The notes: generated by a model not told the origin, from the letters alone. Positions 44,730-55,950 are shown, numbered from the stretch's first letter. The stretch: DNA of 64,000 nucleotides from Hymenobacter sp. BRD128 (GCF_013256625.1 NZ_CP053908.1:2046001-2110000); one strand, 5' to 3'. A program made the numbers and translations.

Positions 44730-45641
44730 ATGCGTTATCTGCTCAAGCTGCTTTTCTTTCTGCCGTTGTTGGCCCAGGCCCAGACGCCCGCCGAAGCCAA
44801 CAAGCAGCTCTTCGACCGCACCATCGACGAGTTGAATTTTCGCACCTTCGAGACGGTGTACGACAAGCACTTCACGCGCCAGAAATACCCCGCTAGCCTG
44901 CGCACCGCCGCCGCCCGCCGGCAGTTTGCCAACTTCGAGAACAACGCCGAGCTACAAAAGCTCTTTCTCAACTACAACGGCGTGGCCGAGCGCTACAAGA
45001 CGCATTTTGGCACCGGCCCGCTCACGCAGGCCGAGTTTGAGAAGCAGCTCAACTCGGTGCTGCGCGACCGCAATTTTGAGTTTTTCATCCGGGGCCTGCC
45101 GCGCGATGAAAAGTCGGCGCTCATTCGCACCGAGCAGCGCACCATCAAGCAGGCCGTGGCGCAGTTCAACGCCAGTGGCGCTACCGCTGCTAAGCCCGCC
45201 CCCCAGCCCGAAGAGCCCCTGGCCGCGGCTGCGCCGCTCACCACCAACGGCCCCGCCCCCGGCGACGCCGAGCCCGCCGCCACCGCCACGCCCGAACCCG
45301 AAGTTCGGGCCACCGCTCGCCCCGCGCTTAGCGAGGCCGAGCCCACCAGCGCCGGCCCCGGCTGGGTCGGCTACTTCACCCTGCTGCTGAGCCTGGGCTC
45401 GTTTGGTCTGCTGCTCTACACCGTGGCTAGCCTGCTGCCCGAGCTGCGCCGCCTGCGGCGCCGCGTGCGCGACCTCGAAGCCGAGCAAGCCTACTACGCC
45501 GCGCCTGACGGCGGCGAAGCGGCCGACGAGCCCACGCCGCCCGCCGGGCGCGGCCCCGGCTTTTTCGACCGCTTCCGCCCGCAAGCCACCGGTGAGTTGC
45601 CCGCCGACAGCTATGACGACCAAGACGATGAGCACAATTGA
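44730..45641 (+). CDS. Exported single-TM hypothetical protein
   Basis: Unrecognised family, about 303 residues. A signal peptide (MRYLLKLLFFLPLLAQAQ) precedes a helical region (KQLFDRTIDELNFRTFETVYDKHF). A Pro/Ala-rich linker (about residues 160-205), one membrane segment (GYFTLLLSLGSFGLLLYTVAS) and a basic coiled-coil (PELRRLRRRVRDLEAEQAYY) follow. The start at ATG 44730 is preferred over TTG 44703, which overlaps a promoter-like CTTTG. It lies between hemL and dcd. Confidence 0.75.
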   Translation: MRYLLKLLFFLPLLAQAQTPAEANKQLFDRTIDELNFRTFETVYDKHFTRQKYPASLRTAAARRQFANFENNAELQKLFLNYNGVAERYKTHFGTGPLTQAEFEKQLNSVLRDRNFEFFIRGLPRDEKSALIRTEQRTIKQAVAQFNASGATAAKPAPQPEEPLAAAAPLTTNGPAPGDAEPAATATPEPEVRATARPALSEAEPTSAGPGWVGYFTLLLSLGSFGLLLYTVASLLPELRRLRRRVRDLEAEQAYYAAPDGGEAADEPTPPAGRGPGFFDRFRPQATGELPADSYDDQDDEHN

Positions 45642-45728
45642 TTACGAATTATTATGGCTGTTTACTTATTTACAAGCAATATTTCACAATAAACAAGCCA
45701 CCATCAACCTTTACTAATCTCTGATTTC

Positions 45729-46268
45729 GTGATTCTGACCGACCAGCAAATTCGCGCCGAAATGGAGCGCGGTACCATCGTGGTGCAGCCCTACGACCCT
45801 AGCTGCCTGGGTACCAACTCCTACGACGTGCACCTGGGCCGCTACCTGGCTACCTACGACGACGCGGTGCTCGACGCCCGCCGCCACAACAAGATTACGA
45901 CTTTCGAAATGTCGGCCGACGAAGGCTACGTGCTGCAGCCGGGCATTCTTTATCTCGGTGTAACCGCAGAATACACCGAAACCCACGCCCATGTGCCTTT
46001 CCTCGAAGGCAAGAGCAGCGTGGGCCGGCTAGGCATCGATATTCACGCCACCGCCGGCAAGGGCGACGTGGGGTTCTGCAACCACTGGACGCTGGAAATC
46101 AGCGTGTCGATGCCCGTGCGGGTCTACCCCGGCATGCCCATTGGCCAGCTCATTTATTTCTCGCTGCAAGGCGACGTGCAAACGTTTTACAACCGCAAGC
46201 AGTCGGCCAAGTACAACGACCGCACCGACCGCCCGGTGGAAAGCATGATGTGGAAAAACCAGTTTTAG
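45729..46268 (+). CDS. dcd: dCTP deaminase
   Basis: It deaminates dCTP to dUTP for dTMP synthesis. 179 residues. It starts with GTG 45729 (MILTDQQIRAEME). The trimer-forming core has GKSSVGRLGIDIHATAG and GFCNHWTLEISV with the catalytic Glu, then PGMPIGQLIYFSLQGDV. A dUTPase domain fusion is absent. It ends before a strong terminator. Confidence 0.95.
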   Translation: MILTDQQIRAEMERGTIVVQPYDPSCLGTNSYDVHLGRYLATYDDAVLDARRHNKITTFEMSADEGYVLQPGILYLGVTAEYTETHAHVPFLEGKSSVGRLGIDIHATAGKGDVGFCNHWTLEISVSMPVRVYPGMPIGQLIYFSLQGDVQTFYNRKQSAKYNDRTDRPVESMMWKNQF

Positions 46269-46323
46269 GGCCTGGCTAGGCCCGCTAAACCACTCAACCC
46301 GGCCAGCGGCATCTGCGTTAAGA

Positions 46324-46383
46324 AGGCTAGCCAGCTAGCGTGCTACCCAGTTTTGCTGGCACGCTAGTTGGCTAGCCTTTTTC
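46324..46383 (+). terminator. Long hairpin terminator after dcd
   Basis: AAGGCTAGCCAGCTAGCGTGC pairs with GCACGCTAGTTGGCTAGCCTT (20 of 21 positions, one G-T), followed by T5. The loop is 16 bases. Confidence 0.88.
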
Positions 46384-46405
46384 CTACCTCACGTTTTGCC
46401 CGCCA

Positions 46406-46966
46406 ATGAAATCTGCTTTTGCTCTGCTACTGCTGGCTGCTACGCTTACGGCCCGTGCCCAGCAGGTGGCGCCCGACCAAGGCCCGTCGGCGCCCATACC
46501 TCAGGATAAAACCCAGCCCAGCCCCCGCCTCAACGCCGCCGTGAGCGACCGCGCCGAGCACCTAAGCGACCAGATGACCCGCGACCTGCGCCTCAACGGT
46601 TACCAGGCCGCCCGCCTGCGCACCATCAACGCCGATAAAATCACTAAACTAGAAGCTGCTGAGCGCCAATACGCTAAAGACCCTAGCCAGCTTGATAAGC
46701 AGTCGAAAGCCATTGGCCGCGAGCGCGACGCCGAGCTGCAAGCCGTGCTCACCACCGACCAGTATACCGACTATTTCGACGCCCGCAAGCGCTACGCCCA
46801 GGCCGACCACGACTACGCTCACAATGCCTCGGCCGCCATCCTGGTGAACTCGGTGCAAAACCCTAGCCCGGTGCGCGCCAACAATGCTACTATTGTGCCC
46901 ACCAAAACCAAGGATACGCGCCGCGCCGGCGAGCCCTTTGGCCGCACCCTCCGGCAGCAGCCCTAG
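46406..46966 (+). CDS. Secreted hypothetical protein
   Basis: 186 residues with a signal peptide (MKSAFALLLLAATLTARAQ). The middle part (LSDQMTRDLRLNGYQAARL...VLTTDQYTDYFDARKRYAQ) has the layout of periplasmic Spy/CpxP-like or DUF4890-like helical proteins, but the match is by style only. The C-terminus is rich in Asn, Pro and Thr. It is flanked by terminators on both sides, so it is monocistronic. Confidence 0.78.
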   Translation: MKSAFALLLLAATLTARAQQVAPDQGPSAPIPQDKTQPSPRLNAAVSDRAEHLSDQMTRDLRLNGYQAARLRTINADKITKLEAAERQYAKDPSQLDKQSKAIGRERDAELQAVLTTDQYTDYFDARKRYAQADHDYAHNASAAILVNSVQNPSPVRANNATIVPTKTKDTRRAGEPFGRTLRQQP

Positions 46967-46988
46967 CCAAGCTTGCAAACCAGCCTGC

Positions 46989-47040
46989 AAAAAAGCCGCC
47001 TTCCCAATCTGCCAGGCAGGTTAGGAAGGCGGCTTTTTTT
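46989..47040. terminator. Terminator between the secreted protein and S9 peptidase genes
   Basis: AAAAAAGCCGCCTTCC pairs with GGAAGGCGGCTTTTTTT and the inner bases also pair. It serves convergent genes on both strands. Confidence 0.9.
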
Positions 47041-47099
47041 ATTACTACCTGACGGCGCGGGGCTCTGCCCCGCGCCGTCAATGCCCATTTGGCTACCCC

Positions 47100-49916
47100 T
47101 TACTTGCTCGACACTTCCAGGCCCCAGTTGCGGCCTTTTTCCACGGCCGGCACGCCCGTGGAGAGCCACACCGGCGCCGGCGCGCCCTTCAGGTAGTGGT
47201 CAAAAAACTGCAGCTCGCGGATGGAAATATCCTTGCGGTTTTCGCGCTTTACCAGGTTGTGGGCCTCGCCGTTGTATTGCAGCAGCCACACGGGCTTGCC
47301 CAGGCGGCGCAGGTCGGTAAACATCTCGATGCCCTGGTACCACGGCACGGCGCCGTCGGCATCGTTCGACATGATGACCACCGGCGTCTGCACCTTAGGC
47401 AGCGAGAACAGCGGCGAGTTGCGGATATATAGCTCGGGCTTTTCCCACAGCGTGCCGCCGATGCGGCTCTGGGTGCGCTCGTACTGAAACTGCCGGCTCT
47501 GGCCCGATTCCCAGCGGATGCCGCCGTAGGCCGAGGTCATGTTCACGACCGGCGCGCCGGCCCAGGCCGCGGCGTACATATTGGTTTGGGTGATGAGGTA
47601 GGCCACCTGGTAGCCGCCCCAGCTCTGGCCCTGAATGCCGATGTGCGCGCCATCGACCCAGGCGTTTTTCTTCAGCTCCTCCACGCCCGAGTTCACGTAT
47701 TCAGCCGCCGACGGGCCGGGCTCGCCCACAGTGTAGCTAATGTCGGGCATAAAAATGAGGTAACCATTGCTGGCAAATAAGGCCGGGTTTACCGTGGAGG
47801 CACTCGGGGCGGGCGCCACGTAGCGGTAGAGATTGTCCGAAAGCTTCTCGTAGAAGTACGCTACCAGCGGGTACTTCTTGCTCGGGTCAAAATTCTCGGG
47901 CTTGTAGAGCACGCCGGTGGCGGCGTGGCCCTTCGGCGTGGTCCAGTGCACGAGCTCGGCGGTGAGCCAGTTGTAGTCCTTTTGCTGCGGGTTGATGGCG
48001 CTGAGCCGGGTTTCGTGCTGCAAATCGGTGCTCACGTACAGGTCGGCCGGCTGGCTCACGCTCGACTTGGTGTAGAGGTAGCGGCGCGCGTGCCGGGCCT
48101 GCTCCACGTTCGAATACGTCATCGGGGCCATGGCCAGCCGCACGGGCGCCTTGGTGCTGGCGATGGGCTTGCGGTAGTAGCCCCAGGTTTTGTCTACGTC
48201 GTTCTGCGTTAGCAGCAGTAGCTCCTCGTTGGGCTCGATAAACTTCTGCTTCTCCACCGGCAAATGGTAGCGGAAGCGCAGCTTCTGCTGGCGGCCCAGG
48301 CCGTTGGTGAAGTTGGTGGCTCGCCCTGTTTTGGGGTTGATTTTCCAGATATCGTAGCGGTCGTAAAGCAGCACGGCCTCGTCGTTCCTGGTCCAGGCCG
48401 CTACGCCGTAGGCCTCCGGGTCGGTGGGCAGGTCGTTTTCCTCATCGGCGAAGGAAACGCCGGTTTTCTGGGTCAGATTTACGGTCTGCCGGCTAGCCAC
48501 CGAGTAGGCAAACCAGGCCTTGGCCGCGTCGTCGTACCACACGGCGTAGTTGCCCTGCGGCGAAATCTGAAACCGGCTCTTCGACGCCTTCGGGTTGATG
48601 GCCAGGCGCTGGCCGGTGCGCGTCGATACCAGGTAAGCCTGCTTGCGCGTGCTGCCCTCCCACTGCATCGAAATGCGCTTGGCGGTATCGGTCACGGCCA
48701 GCACGTATTCGGCGTTGTTGTTATCGGCCAGGTACGAATCGCGCAGGTATTCGTCTTCGAGCTGAAAAAACTTATTGCCCTGCTTGGGATAGATGACCGC
48801 CTGGTAGTTGCGCTGCAAATCCTTCTTCAGGTTTTTGAGCTGCATGGGTTGCAGGTAGTCATCCTTATAGTTCCAGATATCGACCTTGGCGTGCTCAAAA
48901 TCGACCAGCGTCGTATCCTGCGGAATGGGGTCGGGCGCGGTGCCAAAAAACAGCTTCTCGCCGTTATCACTGAACGTGAGCTTGCCAAACCCGCTCGGCG
49001 ACCAGCCCGGCTTCAGCACGCTGGCGCTCGGGGCGAGCAGCACACGGGCACTGTCGCGGCCAAAATCGGAGTAATACAGGCTGAATGGCTTTATCAGGGC
49101 CTTCTCGGGGTACTTCTCGGCGGTGAAGGCCAGTTGCTGACCGGCTTCGTCGAAAGCCAGATTCTTGTACACCCCCTTACCTTTGCTCAACTGGCGCAGC
49201 TCATTGCTAGCCAAGTCGTACACAAACAGCCCCGAGCGCAGCGTCTTGTTGTTTTTTGGCGCCGAAACGGCGAAGGCTACCTTATTACCCGCTTTGCTGA
49301 GCTGGTAGTCGGTCACCGATTCGAAGCTACGTTTCTGGCCAGTGGCTAGGTTCATCACCGTGAGCGGCGCGCCTTCCTTCTTGGTTTCGAGCAGCCGGTC
49401 GGTGATTTTCTTGATGGTATCAACGGGCGCCTTTTTCAGCGAGTCCTTGATAGCCGGCTTTACAGCCAGGAAAGTCAGCACCGGCGCCTTTTCGGCCAAC
49501 TGAAACGACTTCACGTCGGCATATTTCGTGAGCTTGCCCGTGGCCAGGGTATACACGCCGAGCGAATCCTTGGGCATCTGCTCAGGCTTTTTCTTCTTAA
49601 TGCGGGCCTGGCGCACGTCCTGAAAGCGCGGCTTAATGGCGAACACCGCAAACCGGGAATCGGCCGTAAACAGCGCCGAGTCGCCGCGGCTTACCTGGCG
49701 CAGCAGCTGGTTTTCAGCCGTTTTGAGGTAGAGCACGGCGTCGCCCTGCTGCGGCCGCACCTGGTACAGCACGTACTTGCCGTTGTCGCTGATGCGCTGG
49801 CGCGCCACGCTCTGCCACTGGTCGTACACCGAGTGGTCAAGGGGCTTTTTAGGCGCTTGCTGGGCTAGCGCCGGCAGGCTAGCCCAGCCGGTGAATAAGA
49901 GTAAATACTTGTGCAT
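47100..49916 (-). CDS. S9-family prolyl oligopeptidase-type peptidase, secreted
   Basis: 938 residues. It has a signal peptide (MHKYLLLFTGWASLPALAQ), then an N-terminal beta-propeller with repeated DNGKYVLYQ/FSDNGEKLFFG-like strands. The C-terminal alpha/beta-hydrolase has the nucleophile Ser in GIQGQSWGGYQVAYL, the Asp in VIMSNDADGAVPW and the His in YNGEAHNLVKREN. It would cleave peptides in the periplasm. It has its own terminator and promoter and no operon partners. The subfamily (DPP or acylaminoacyl type) is not decided. Confidence 0.92.
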   Translation of the reverse strand: MHKYLLLFTGWASLPALAQQAPKKPLDHSVYDQWQSVARQRISDNGKYVLYQVRPQQGDAVLYLKTAENQLLRQVSRGDSALFTADSRFAVFAIKPRFQDVRQARIKKKKPEQMPKDSLGVYTLATGKLTKYADVKSFQLAEKAPVLTFLAVKPAIKDSLKKAPVDTIKKITDRLLETKKEGAPLTVMNLATGQKRSFESVTDYQLSKAGNKVAFAVSAPKNNKTLRSGLFVYDLASNELRQLSKGKGVYKNLAFDEAGQQLAFTAEKYPEKALIKPFSLYYSDFGRDSARVLLAPSASVLKPGWSPSGFGKLTFSDNGEKLFFGTAPDPIPQDTTLVDFEHAKVDIWNYKDDYLQPMQLKNLKKDLQRNYQAVIYPKQGNKFFQLEDEYLRDSYLADNNNAEYVLAVTDTAKRISMQWEGSTRKQAYLVSTRTGQRLAINPKASKSRFQISPQGNYAVWYDDAAKAWFAYSVASRQTVNLTQKTGVSFADEENDLPTDPEAYGVAAWTRNDEAVLLYDRYDIWKINPKTGRATNFTNGLGRQQKLRFRYHLPVEKQKFIEPNEELLLLTQNDVDKTWGYYRKPIASTKAPVRLAMAPMTYSNVEQARHARRYLYTKSSVSQPADLYVSTDLQHETRLSAINPQQKDYNWLTAELVHWTTPKGHAATGVLYKPENFDPSKKYPLVAYFYEKLSDNLYRYVAPAPSASTVNPALFASNGYLIFMPDISYTVGEPGPSAAEYVNSGVEELKKNAWVDGAHIGIQGQSWGGYQVAYLITQTNMYAAAWAGAPVVNMTSAYGGIRWESGQSRQFQYERTQSRIGGTLWEKPELYIRNSPLFSLPKVQTPVVIMSNDADGAVPWYQGIEMFTDLRRLGKPVWLLQYNGEAHNLVKRENRKDISIRELQFFDHYLKGAPAPVWLSTGVPAVEKGRNWGLEVSSK

Positions 49917-50029
49917 TCGAGCAAGAGCGTAGCCACACGGGCCAGAAGTGAAATCCGAAGTTAAGCCAGCGGGCAGTTGATGCCAAAGGTGGGGCTAGTA
50001 CCAACGAGGCTGCGTAAATCTTAGAAAAG

Positions 50030-50064
50030 AAAAAGCCTTTCTACGAATAGTAGAAAGGCTTTTT
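50030..50064. terminator. Bidirectional terminator before the S9 peptidase gene
   Basis: AAAAAGCCTTTCTAC / GTAGAAAGGCTTTTT with loop GAATA. It lies between gldC (ends at 50110 on the minus strand) and the S9 gene start, so it ends the dnaN-gldC transcript. Confidence 0.92.
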
Positions 50065-50109
50065 GCGGCAACTTCGGACAGGAAGAGAATTTGCCGGCCG
50101 GCGCTCACT

Positions 50110-50451
50110 TTATTGGTTGGTGGCGCCCTGCTCGTCGATATAGTCGCTGAGGTCTTTGCAGAGCTTGCGCATCATCTCGGCCATTTTTTTGTCGCCGGTG
50201 GCCGTCTGGATAGTTTCGGCCATCGAGCCGATGTTATCGACCACAAAATACTTCATGGCATCGGTGGGCATGTCCTTGGTCCAGAGGTCGATTTTCATCG
50301 TCGCATCCGCATTGCGGTCCCAAATAGCGACATTGATAGCCTTAGCAAATTGAATATCGGGGCCCGCATCGGTGGCCTGCCAGCTGATGGCCTCGGGCAC
50401 CTTCTGGTCATCGAGAGCAATGCTAAAACGGATTTCTGATTTTTTAATCAC
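50110..50451 (-). CDS. gldC: Gliding motility protein GldC
   Basis: 113 residues matching GldC across its length: KSEIRFSIALDDQKVPEAISW, AINVAIWDRNADATMKIDLWTKDMP, MKYFVVDNIGSMAETIQTATG. It is a soluble accessory protein found with the T9SS/gliding machinery; its exact role is unclear. It starts with GTG 50451 inside the left arm of a 39-bp inverted repeat and lies downstream of dnaN on the same strand. Confidence 0.9.
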   Translation of the reverse strand: MIKKSEIRFSIALDDQKVPEAISWQATDAGPDIQFAKAINVAIWDRNADATMKIDLWTKDMPTDAMKYFVVDNIGSMAETIQTATGDKKMAEMMRKLCKDLSDYIDEQGATNQ

Positions 50452-50604
50452 AGATTTTGCAGATTAGGCAGATGTCGCAGATTCGGATGTCAGCAAGCAG
50501 CTTCATTGCTCAGGTTAGTATACTTGATAAGCCAATAAGGCCCAAGAATACATTTGCACCCGTTTGAATCTGCGGCATCTGCCTAATCTGCAAAATCTGC
50601 GATT
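50446..50604. repeat. 39-bp inverted repeat spanning the dnaN-gldC gap
   Basis: The left arm (50446-50484) and right arm (50566-50604) match as reverse complements at 37 of 39 positions, around an 81-base loop. The arms are built of CAGATT words. The left arm covers the gldC start codon, and the right arm covers two of the three dnaN stop bases (stop 50603-50605). Confidence 0.92.
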
Positions 50605-51727
50605 ACACGTAGTTATTGAGCATCACCGGCATTACCAGCATTAGGATGCTCTCGTTTTCGTCGGCCTGGGCGGGCATCAGCAGGCCAGCGCGGTTGGGCG
50701 TACTCAGCTCCAGCGTGATTTCTTCCGAGTCGATGTTCGACAGCATTTCAAGCAGGAAGCGGGCGTTGAAACCGATTTCCATATCCTCGCCGTCGTACTG
50801 GCAAGCCAGCGTTTCCTTGGCTTCGTTGCTGAAATCCAGGTCTTCGGCCGAAATTATCAGCTCCGAGCCCGTGAGGCGCAGGCGTACCTGGTGGGTAGTT
50901 TTATTAGAGTAGATGCTGATGCGGCGCACCGAGTTCAGCAGCTCCTGCCGGTTGATAGTCAGCTTATTGGGGTTGCTGACCGGGATTACGTTCTCGTAGT
51001 CGGGGTAGCGCTCGTCGATGAGGCGGCACACCAGCCGCATCTGGTTGAACGAGAAAAACGCGTTGCTCTGGTTGAACTCGACGCGCACCGGGGTGGCCTC
51101 GCTGGGCAGCGAGCTTTTCAGCAGGTTAAACGCCTTGCGCGGGATAATGAGGTTGGCGGTTTGGCCGGCGCCCACGTCCTGGCGGCGGTAGCGCAGCAGG
51201 CGGTGGCCGTCGGTGGCTACGAAGGTCACCTGCGCCTCGCCCAGCTGCACCAGGATGCCGGTCATGGCGGGGCGCAGCTCGTCGGTGCTCACGGCAAAAA
51301 TGGTTTTATTGATGGCGCGCGCCAGCGACGACGACGGGATTTCGACCGGCGCCGAGCCCTTCACCACCGGCACGCGGGGGAAGTCGGCGGCGTTTTCGCC
51401 GGCTAGCTTGTAGCGGCCGTTGGCCGAGCTGATTTCGATGGTGTAGGTTTCCTCGTCCAGGGTGAAGGTCACGGGCTGGTCGGGCAGGTTCTTGAGGGTA
51501 TCGAGCAGGATGCGGGCCGGCGCGGCAATGCGGCCCGACTCACGCGACTCAATAGGCAGCTCGGTTATCATGCTCGTCTCCAGGTCGGAGGCGGTGATGG
51601 TGAGCTTGCCGGGCTCAATCTCAAACAGGAAGTTCTCGAGGATGGGCACCACGGGGTTGTTCGTGACCACGCCGTTGATGCTCTGGAGCTGCTTGAGCAG
51701 GGCCGAGGACGAAACAATGAACTTCAT
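50603..51727 (-). CDS. dnaN: DNA polymerase III beta clamp
   Basis: The sliding clamp of the replicative polymerase. 374 residues with the three-domain layout. Start MKFIVSSSALLKQLQSINGV is canonical, with LRPAMTGILVQLGEAQVTFVATDGHRL in the middle and MPVMLNNYV at the end, a good fit to Bacteroidota clamps. It is not near dnaA here. A -7 box lies 37 bases upstream. Confidence 0.97.
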   Translation of the reverse strand: MKFIVSSSALLKQLQSINGVVTNNPVVPILENFLFEIEPGKLTITASDLETSMITELPIESRESGRIAAPARILLDTLKNLPDQPVTFTLDEETYTIEISSANGRYKLAGENAADFPRVPVVKGSAPVEIPSSSLARAINKTIFAVSTDELRPAMTGILVQLGEAQVTFVATDGHRLLRYRRQDVGAGQTANLIIPRKAFNLLKSSLPSEATPVRVEFNQSNAFFSFNQMRLVCRLIDERYPDYENVIPVSNPNKLTINRQELLNSVRRISIYSNKTTHQVRLRLTGSELIISAEDLDFSNEAKETLACQYDGEDMEIGFNARFLLEMLSNIDSEEITLELSTPNRAGLLMPAQADENESILMLVMPVMLNNYV

Positions 51728-51763
51728 AGAGTTGGTGGGGTTGGGCTAGGTTTTGGCAGGGGG

Positions 51764-51771
51764 CAAAGATA
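51764..51771 (-). promoter_or_regulatory. -7 box for dnaN
   Basis: TATCTTTG on the minus strand fits TAnnTTTG, giving a leader of about 33 bases. Confidence 0.65.
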
Positions 51772-51854
51772 CGTTGGGGGCGCGGGGTTTTGGAAAGCGC
51801 CAGCCGGCAAATCTGGCTGGTGCGGCCGCTAGGGTACGTACCCCTTCGTTACCG

Positions 51855-52397
51855 TTAGGCCGACAGGTTGATTGCCAACTGGCTGCCTTGCGCCGAGTAA
51901 AGCAAAACCTCCACGGCTGGCGCGTGAACCAGCGACAGCGAGCCGCCATAGACGGTGGATATTTCGGTGCGAGTCAGCCCGCCTTCACCTTTCAGGTTTT
52001 GCAAAATATCCAGTGGTAAGAATCCAGCGATTTTTGTAAAATCCATCCAGTCATCGAAATCCTTACCGTTTAGTACAGTCACTTCTACATCTCCTATTAC
52101 TGCAGAACCTAGTTCATATTCAGTGAACTCCTGAAATGAACAAAACACCTTTTGAAACCTGAGAATCAGAAACGGCCAATCTTCTAGGTTATGGCAAAAG
52201 TCTTTATTCCAGATAGCGTCAAGTTGAATTATTAACATCCAGCTATTCTGTTTATCCAGAAAAGTCTTGTAATATCCTGAGTCGTGTAGTGTAATGTTGT
52301 CCAGCAGTTCCTGCATGGAAGTAGTAATTGCATTCGTCCAGTCAAAAGAAGTAAATACTCTATCGGCTAGCCAAGCTGGATATTTTTCGTCCTCCAT
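51855..52397 (-). CDS. Hypothetical protein, AT-richer than its surroundings
   Basis: Unrecognised 180-residue soluble acidic protein (MEDEKYPAWLADRVFTSFDW). It has no signal or membrane segment and is aromatic-rich (many W, F and Y). Its first two thirds are clearly AT-richer than neighbouring genes, which suggests acquisition. An immunity-protein or small toxin-system role is possible, but nothing visible proves it. A terminator separates it from the esterase gene. Confidence 0.65.
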   Translation of the reverse strand: MEDEKYPAWLADRVFTSFDWTNAITTSMQELLDNITLHDSGYYKTFLDKQNSWMLIIQLDAIWNKDFCHNLEDWPFLILRFQKVFCSFQEFTEYELGSAVIGDVEVTVLNGKDFDDWMDFTKIAGFLPLDILQNLKGEGGLTRTEISTVYGGSLSLVHAPAVEVLLYSAQGSQLAINLSA

Positions 52398-52415
52398 TTT
52401 TTAGTATGTTCAAAA

Positions 52416-52447
52416 CAAAAGCCCCAGCCACTACTGGCTAGGGCTTC
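52416..52447. terminator. Terminator between the hypothetical and esterase genes
   Basis: AAGCCCCAGCCA pairs with TGGCTAGGGCTT (one mismatch) around CTAC, with an A-run on the left. Confidence 0.75.
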
Positions 52448-52468
52448 CAAGATACTGCGAGCGGCTAC

Positions 52469-54403
<1,935 letters not shown>

Positions 54404-54628
54404 TTAAAAAATACCTTTTGAACCAGGCAAGGGTTAGCAAAAGGCGGTTGGGTGGGAAAGCAGCCGCTAGCCTGATGCCAGCAAGATAAGCCCCTGTTTT
54501 GGCCAAATTTCTGCGCTGGCCTTACACTTTATCCCGTTAGCCGTCAGCAGCAAAAGCAGCGTCACCTATCAAATCGTTTGCGCCCATGCGGCAGCCCAGA
54601 GTCGATTTATTTTTCATAGTGCTAACGC

Positions 54629-54659
54629 AAAAAGCCCCGGCCGTTACCGGCCGGGGCTT
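54629..54659. terminator. Terminator after ychF
   Basis: AAGCCCCGGCCG / CGGCCGGGGCTT with loop TTAC and an A-run on the left. It lies just downstream of ychF on the minus strand. The rest of 54401-54628, upstream of the esterase gene, shows no gene or recognised motif. Confidence 0.85.
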
Positions 54660-54683
54660 CCCCAATGCAGCTAGCGGGGCTAG

Positions 54684-55784
54684 CTACACGTTAAAGCGGA
54701 AGTGCATGATGTCGCCATCCTGCACCACGTAGTCTTTGCCTTCGACGGCCATTTTGCCGGCTTCCTTGATTTTTACCTCGGTTTTGTATTCCTGGTAGTC
54801 GGCTAGCTTGATAACCTCGGCGCGGATGAACCCCTTCTCGAAATCGGAGTGGATGACGCCGGCGGCGGCGGGCGCCTTATCGCCGCGGTGCACCGTCCAG
54901 GCGCGCACTTCCTGCACGCCGGCCGTGAAATAGGTGATGAGGTTCAGCAGCTCGTAGCTGGCGCGGATGAGCTTGTTCAGGCCCGACTCGGTGAGGCCGT
55001 ACTCGCCCAGGAACATTTCCTTTTCCTCGGGGTCTTCCATGTCGGCAATCTGGGCCTCGATGGCGGCCGATACGAGCACGACCTGCGCGCCTTCGGCTTT
55101 CACGTGCTCGCGCAGGGCCTCCACGTGCTTGTTGCCGTTGGTGGCGATGCTGGCCTCGTCCACGTTGGCCACGTAGATAACGGGCTTGATGGTGAGCAGC
55201 TGCAAGTCGGCCACGGCGGCCAGGTCATCTTCGGTAGCCTGTACGGCGCGGGCATTCTCGCCGGCTTCGAGGGCCTGCTTGAATTTCTGGAGGCTAGCCA
55301 CTTCCTTCTTGGCTACGGCGTCGCCGGCCTTGGCGCTGCGCTCGCTCTTCACCAGCTTCTTATCAACGCTTTCGAGGTCTTTCAGTTGCAGCTCGGTATC
55401 GATAACGTCTTTGTCAAACACCGGGTCAACCCCACCGGCCACGTGCACGATGTTGGGGTCGTCGAAGCAGCGCACTACGTGGATAATGGCATCGACCTCG
55501 CGGATGTTGGCCAGAAATTTATTGCCCAGGCCCTCGCCCTTGCTGGCGCCTTTCACGAGGCCGGCAATGTCGACAAACTCGATGATGGTGGGTAGCACGC
55601 GCTTGGGGTTCACCAGCGCTTCCAGAATCTGGAGGCGCTCGTCGGGCACGGTAATCACGCCCACGTTGGGCTCGATAGTGCAGAAAGGATAGTTGGCCGA
55701 TTCGGCCTTGGCGTTGGATAACGCGTTGAAAAGCGTGGATTTGCCGACGTTCGGCAGGCCGACAATACCGCAGCGGAGGCCCAT
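54684..55784 (-). CDS. ychF: Redox-regulated ATPase YchF (Obg-like)
   Basis: 366 residues of standard YchF sequence: GIVGLPNVGKSTLFNALSNAKAESANYPF, FVDIAGLVKGASKGEGLGN and the C-terminal TGS-like DFEKGFIRAEVIKLADYQ...GKDYVVQDGDIMHFRFNV. The protein prefers ATP over GTP and binds ribosomes in other bacteria. It is a single gene with its own promoter and terminator. Confidence 0.97.
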   Translation of the reverse strand: MGLRCGIVGLPNVGKSTLFNALSNAKAESANYPFCTIEPNVGVITVPDERLQILEALVNPKRVLPTIIEFVDIAGLVKGASKGEGLGNKFLANIREVDAIIHVVRCFDDPNIVHVAGGVDPVFDKDVIDTELQLKDLESVDKKLVKSERSAKAGDAVAKKEVASLQKFKQALEAGENARAVQATEDDLAAVADLQLLTIKPVIYVANVDEASIATNGNKHVEALREHVKAEGAQVVLVSAAIEAQIADMEDPEEKEMFLGEYGLTESGLNKLIRASYELLNLITYFTAGVQEVRAWTVHRGDKAPAAAGVIHSDFEKGFIRAEVIKLADYQEYKTEVKIKEAGKMAVEGKDYVVQDGDIMHFRFNV

Positions 55785-55839
55785 TATCTTGAGTGTTGAG
55801 TTGTGAGTATTGAATTATGAGTTGCCCACAATTCCAGCG

Positions 55840-55847
55840 CAAAGGTA
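55840..55847 (-). promoter_or_regulatory. -7 box for ychF
   Basis: TACCTTTG on the minus strand fits TAnnTTTG. The leader of about 55 bases contains a half copy of the AT-rich word family (TGAGTATTGAATTATGAG). Confidence 0.55.
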
Positions 55848-55950
55848 CGGCAGGCGGCGGCGCTAGCCCCCAACGCAAAGCGCCGCTGCTCTTTCTCAGA
55901 ACAGCGGCGCGGCTACTACTATTTCTCCCCCTCTTACAGTCGATATGTGC

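Noticed and set aside
37531..46268. dGTPase and dCTP deaminase as an anti-phage nucleotide-depletion system
   Set aside because: Both types can act in defence, but here they are separate, of housekeeping length, and have no defence neighbours.
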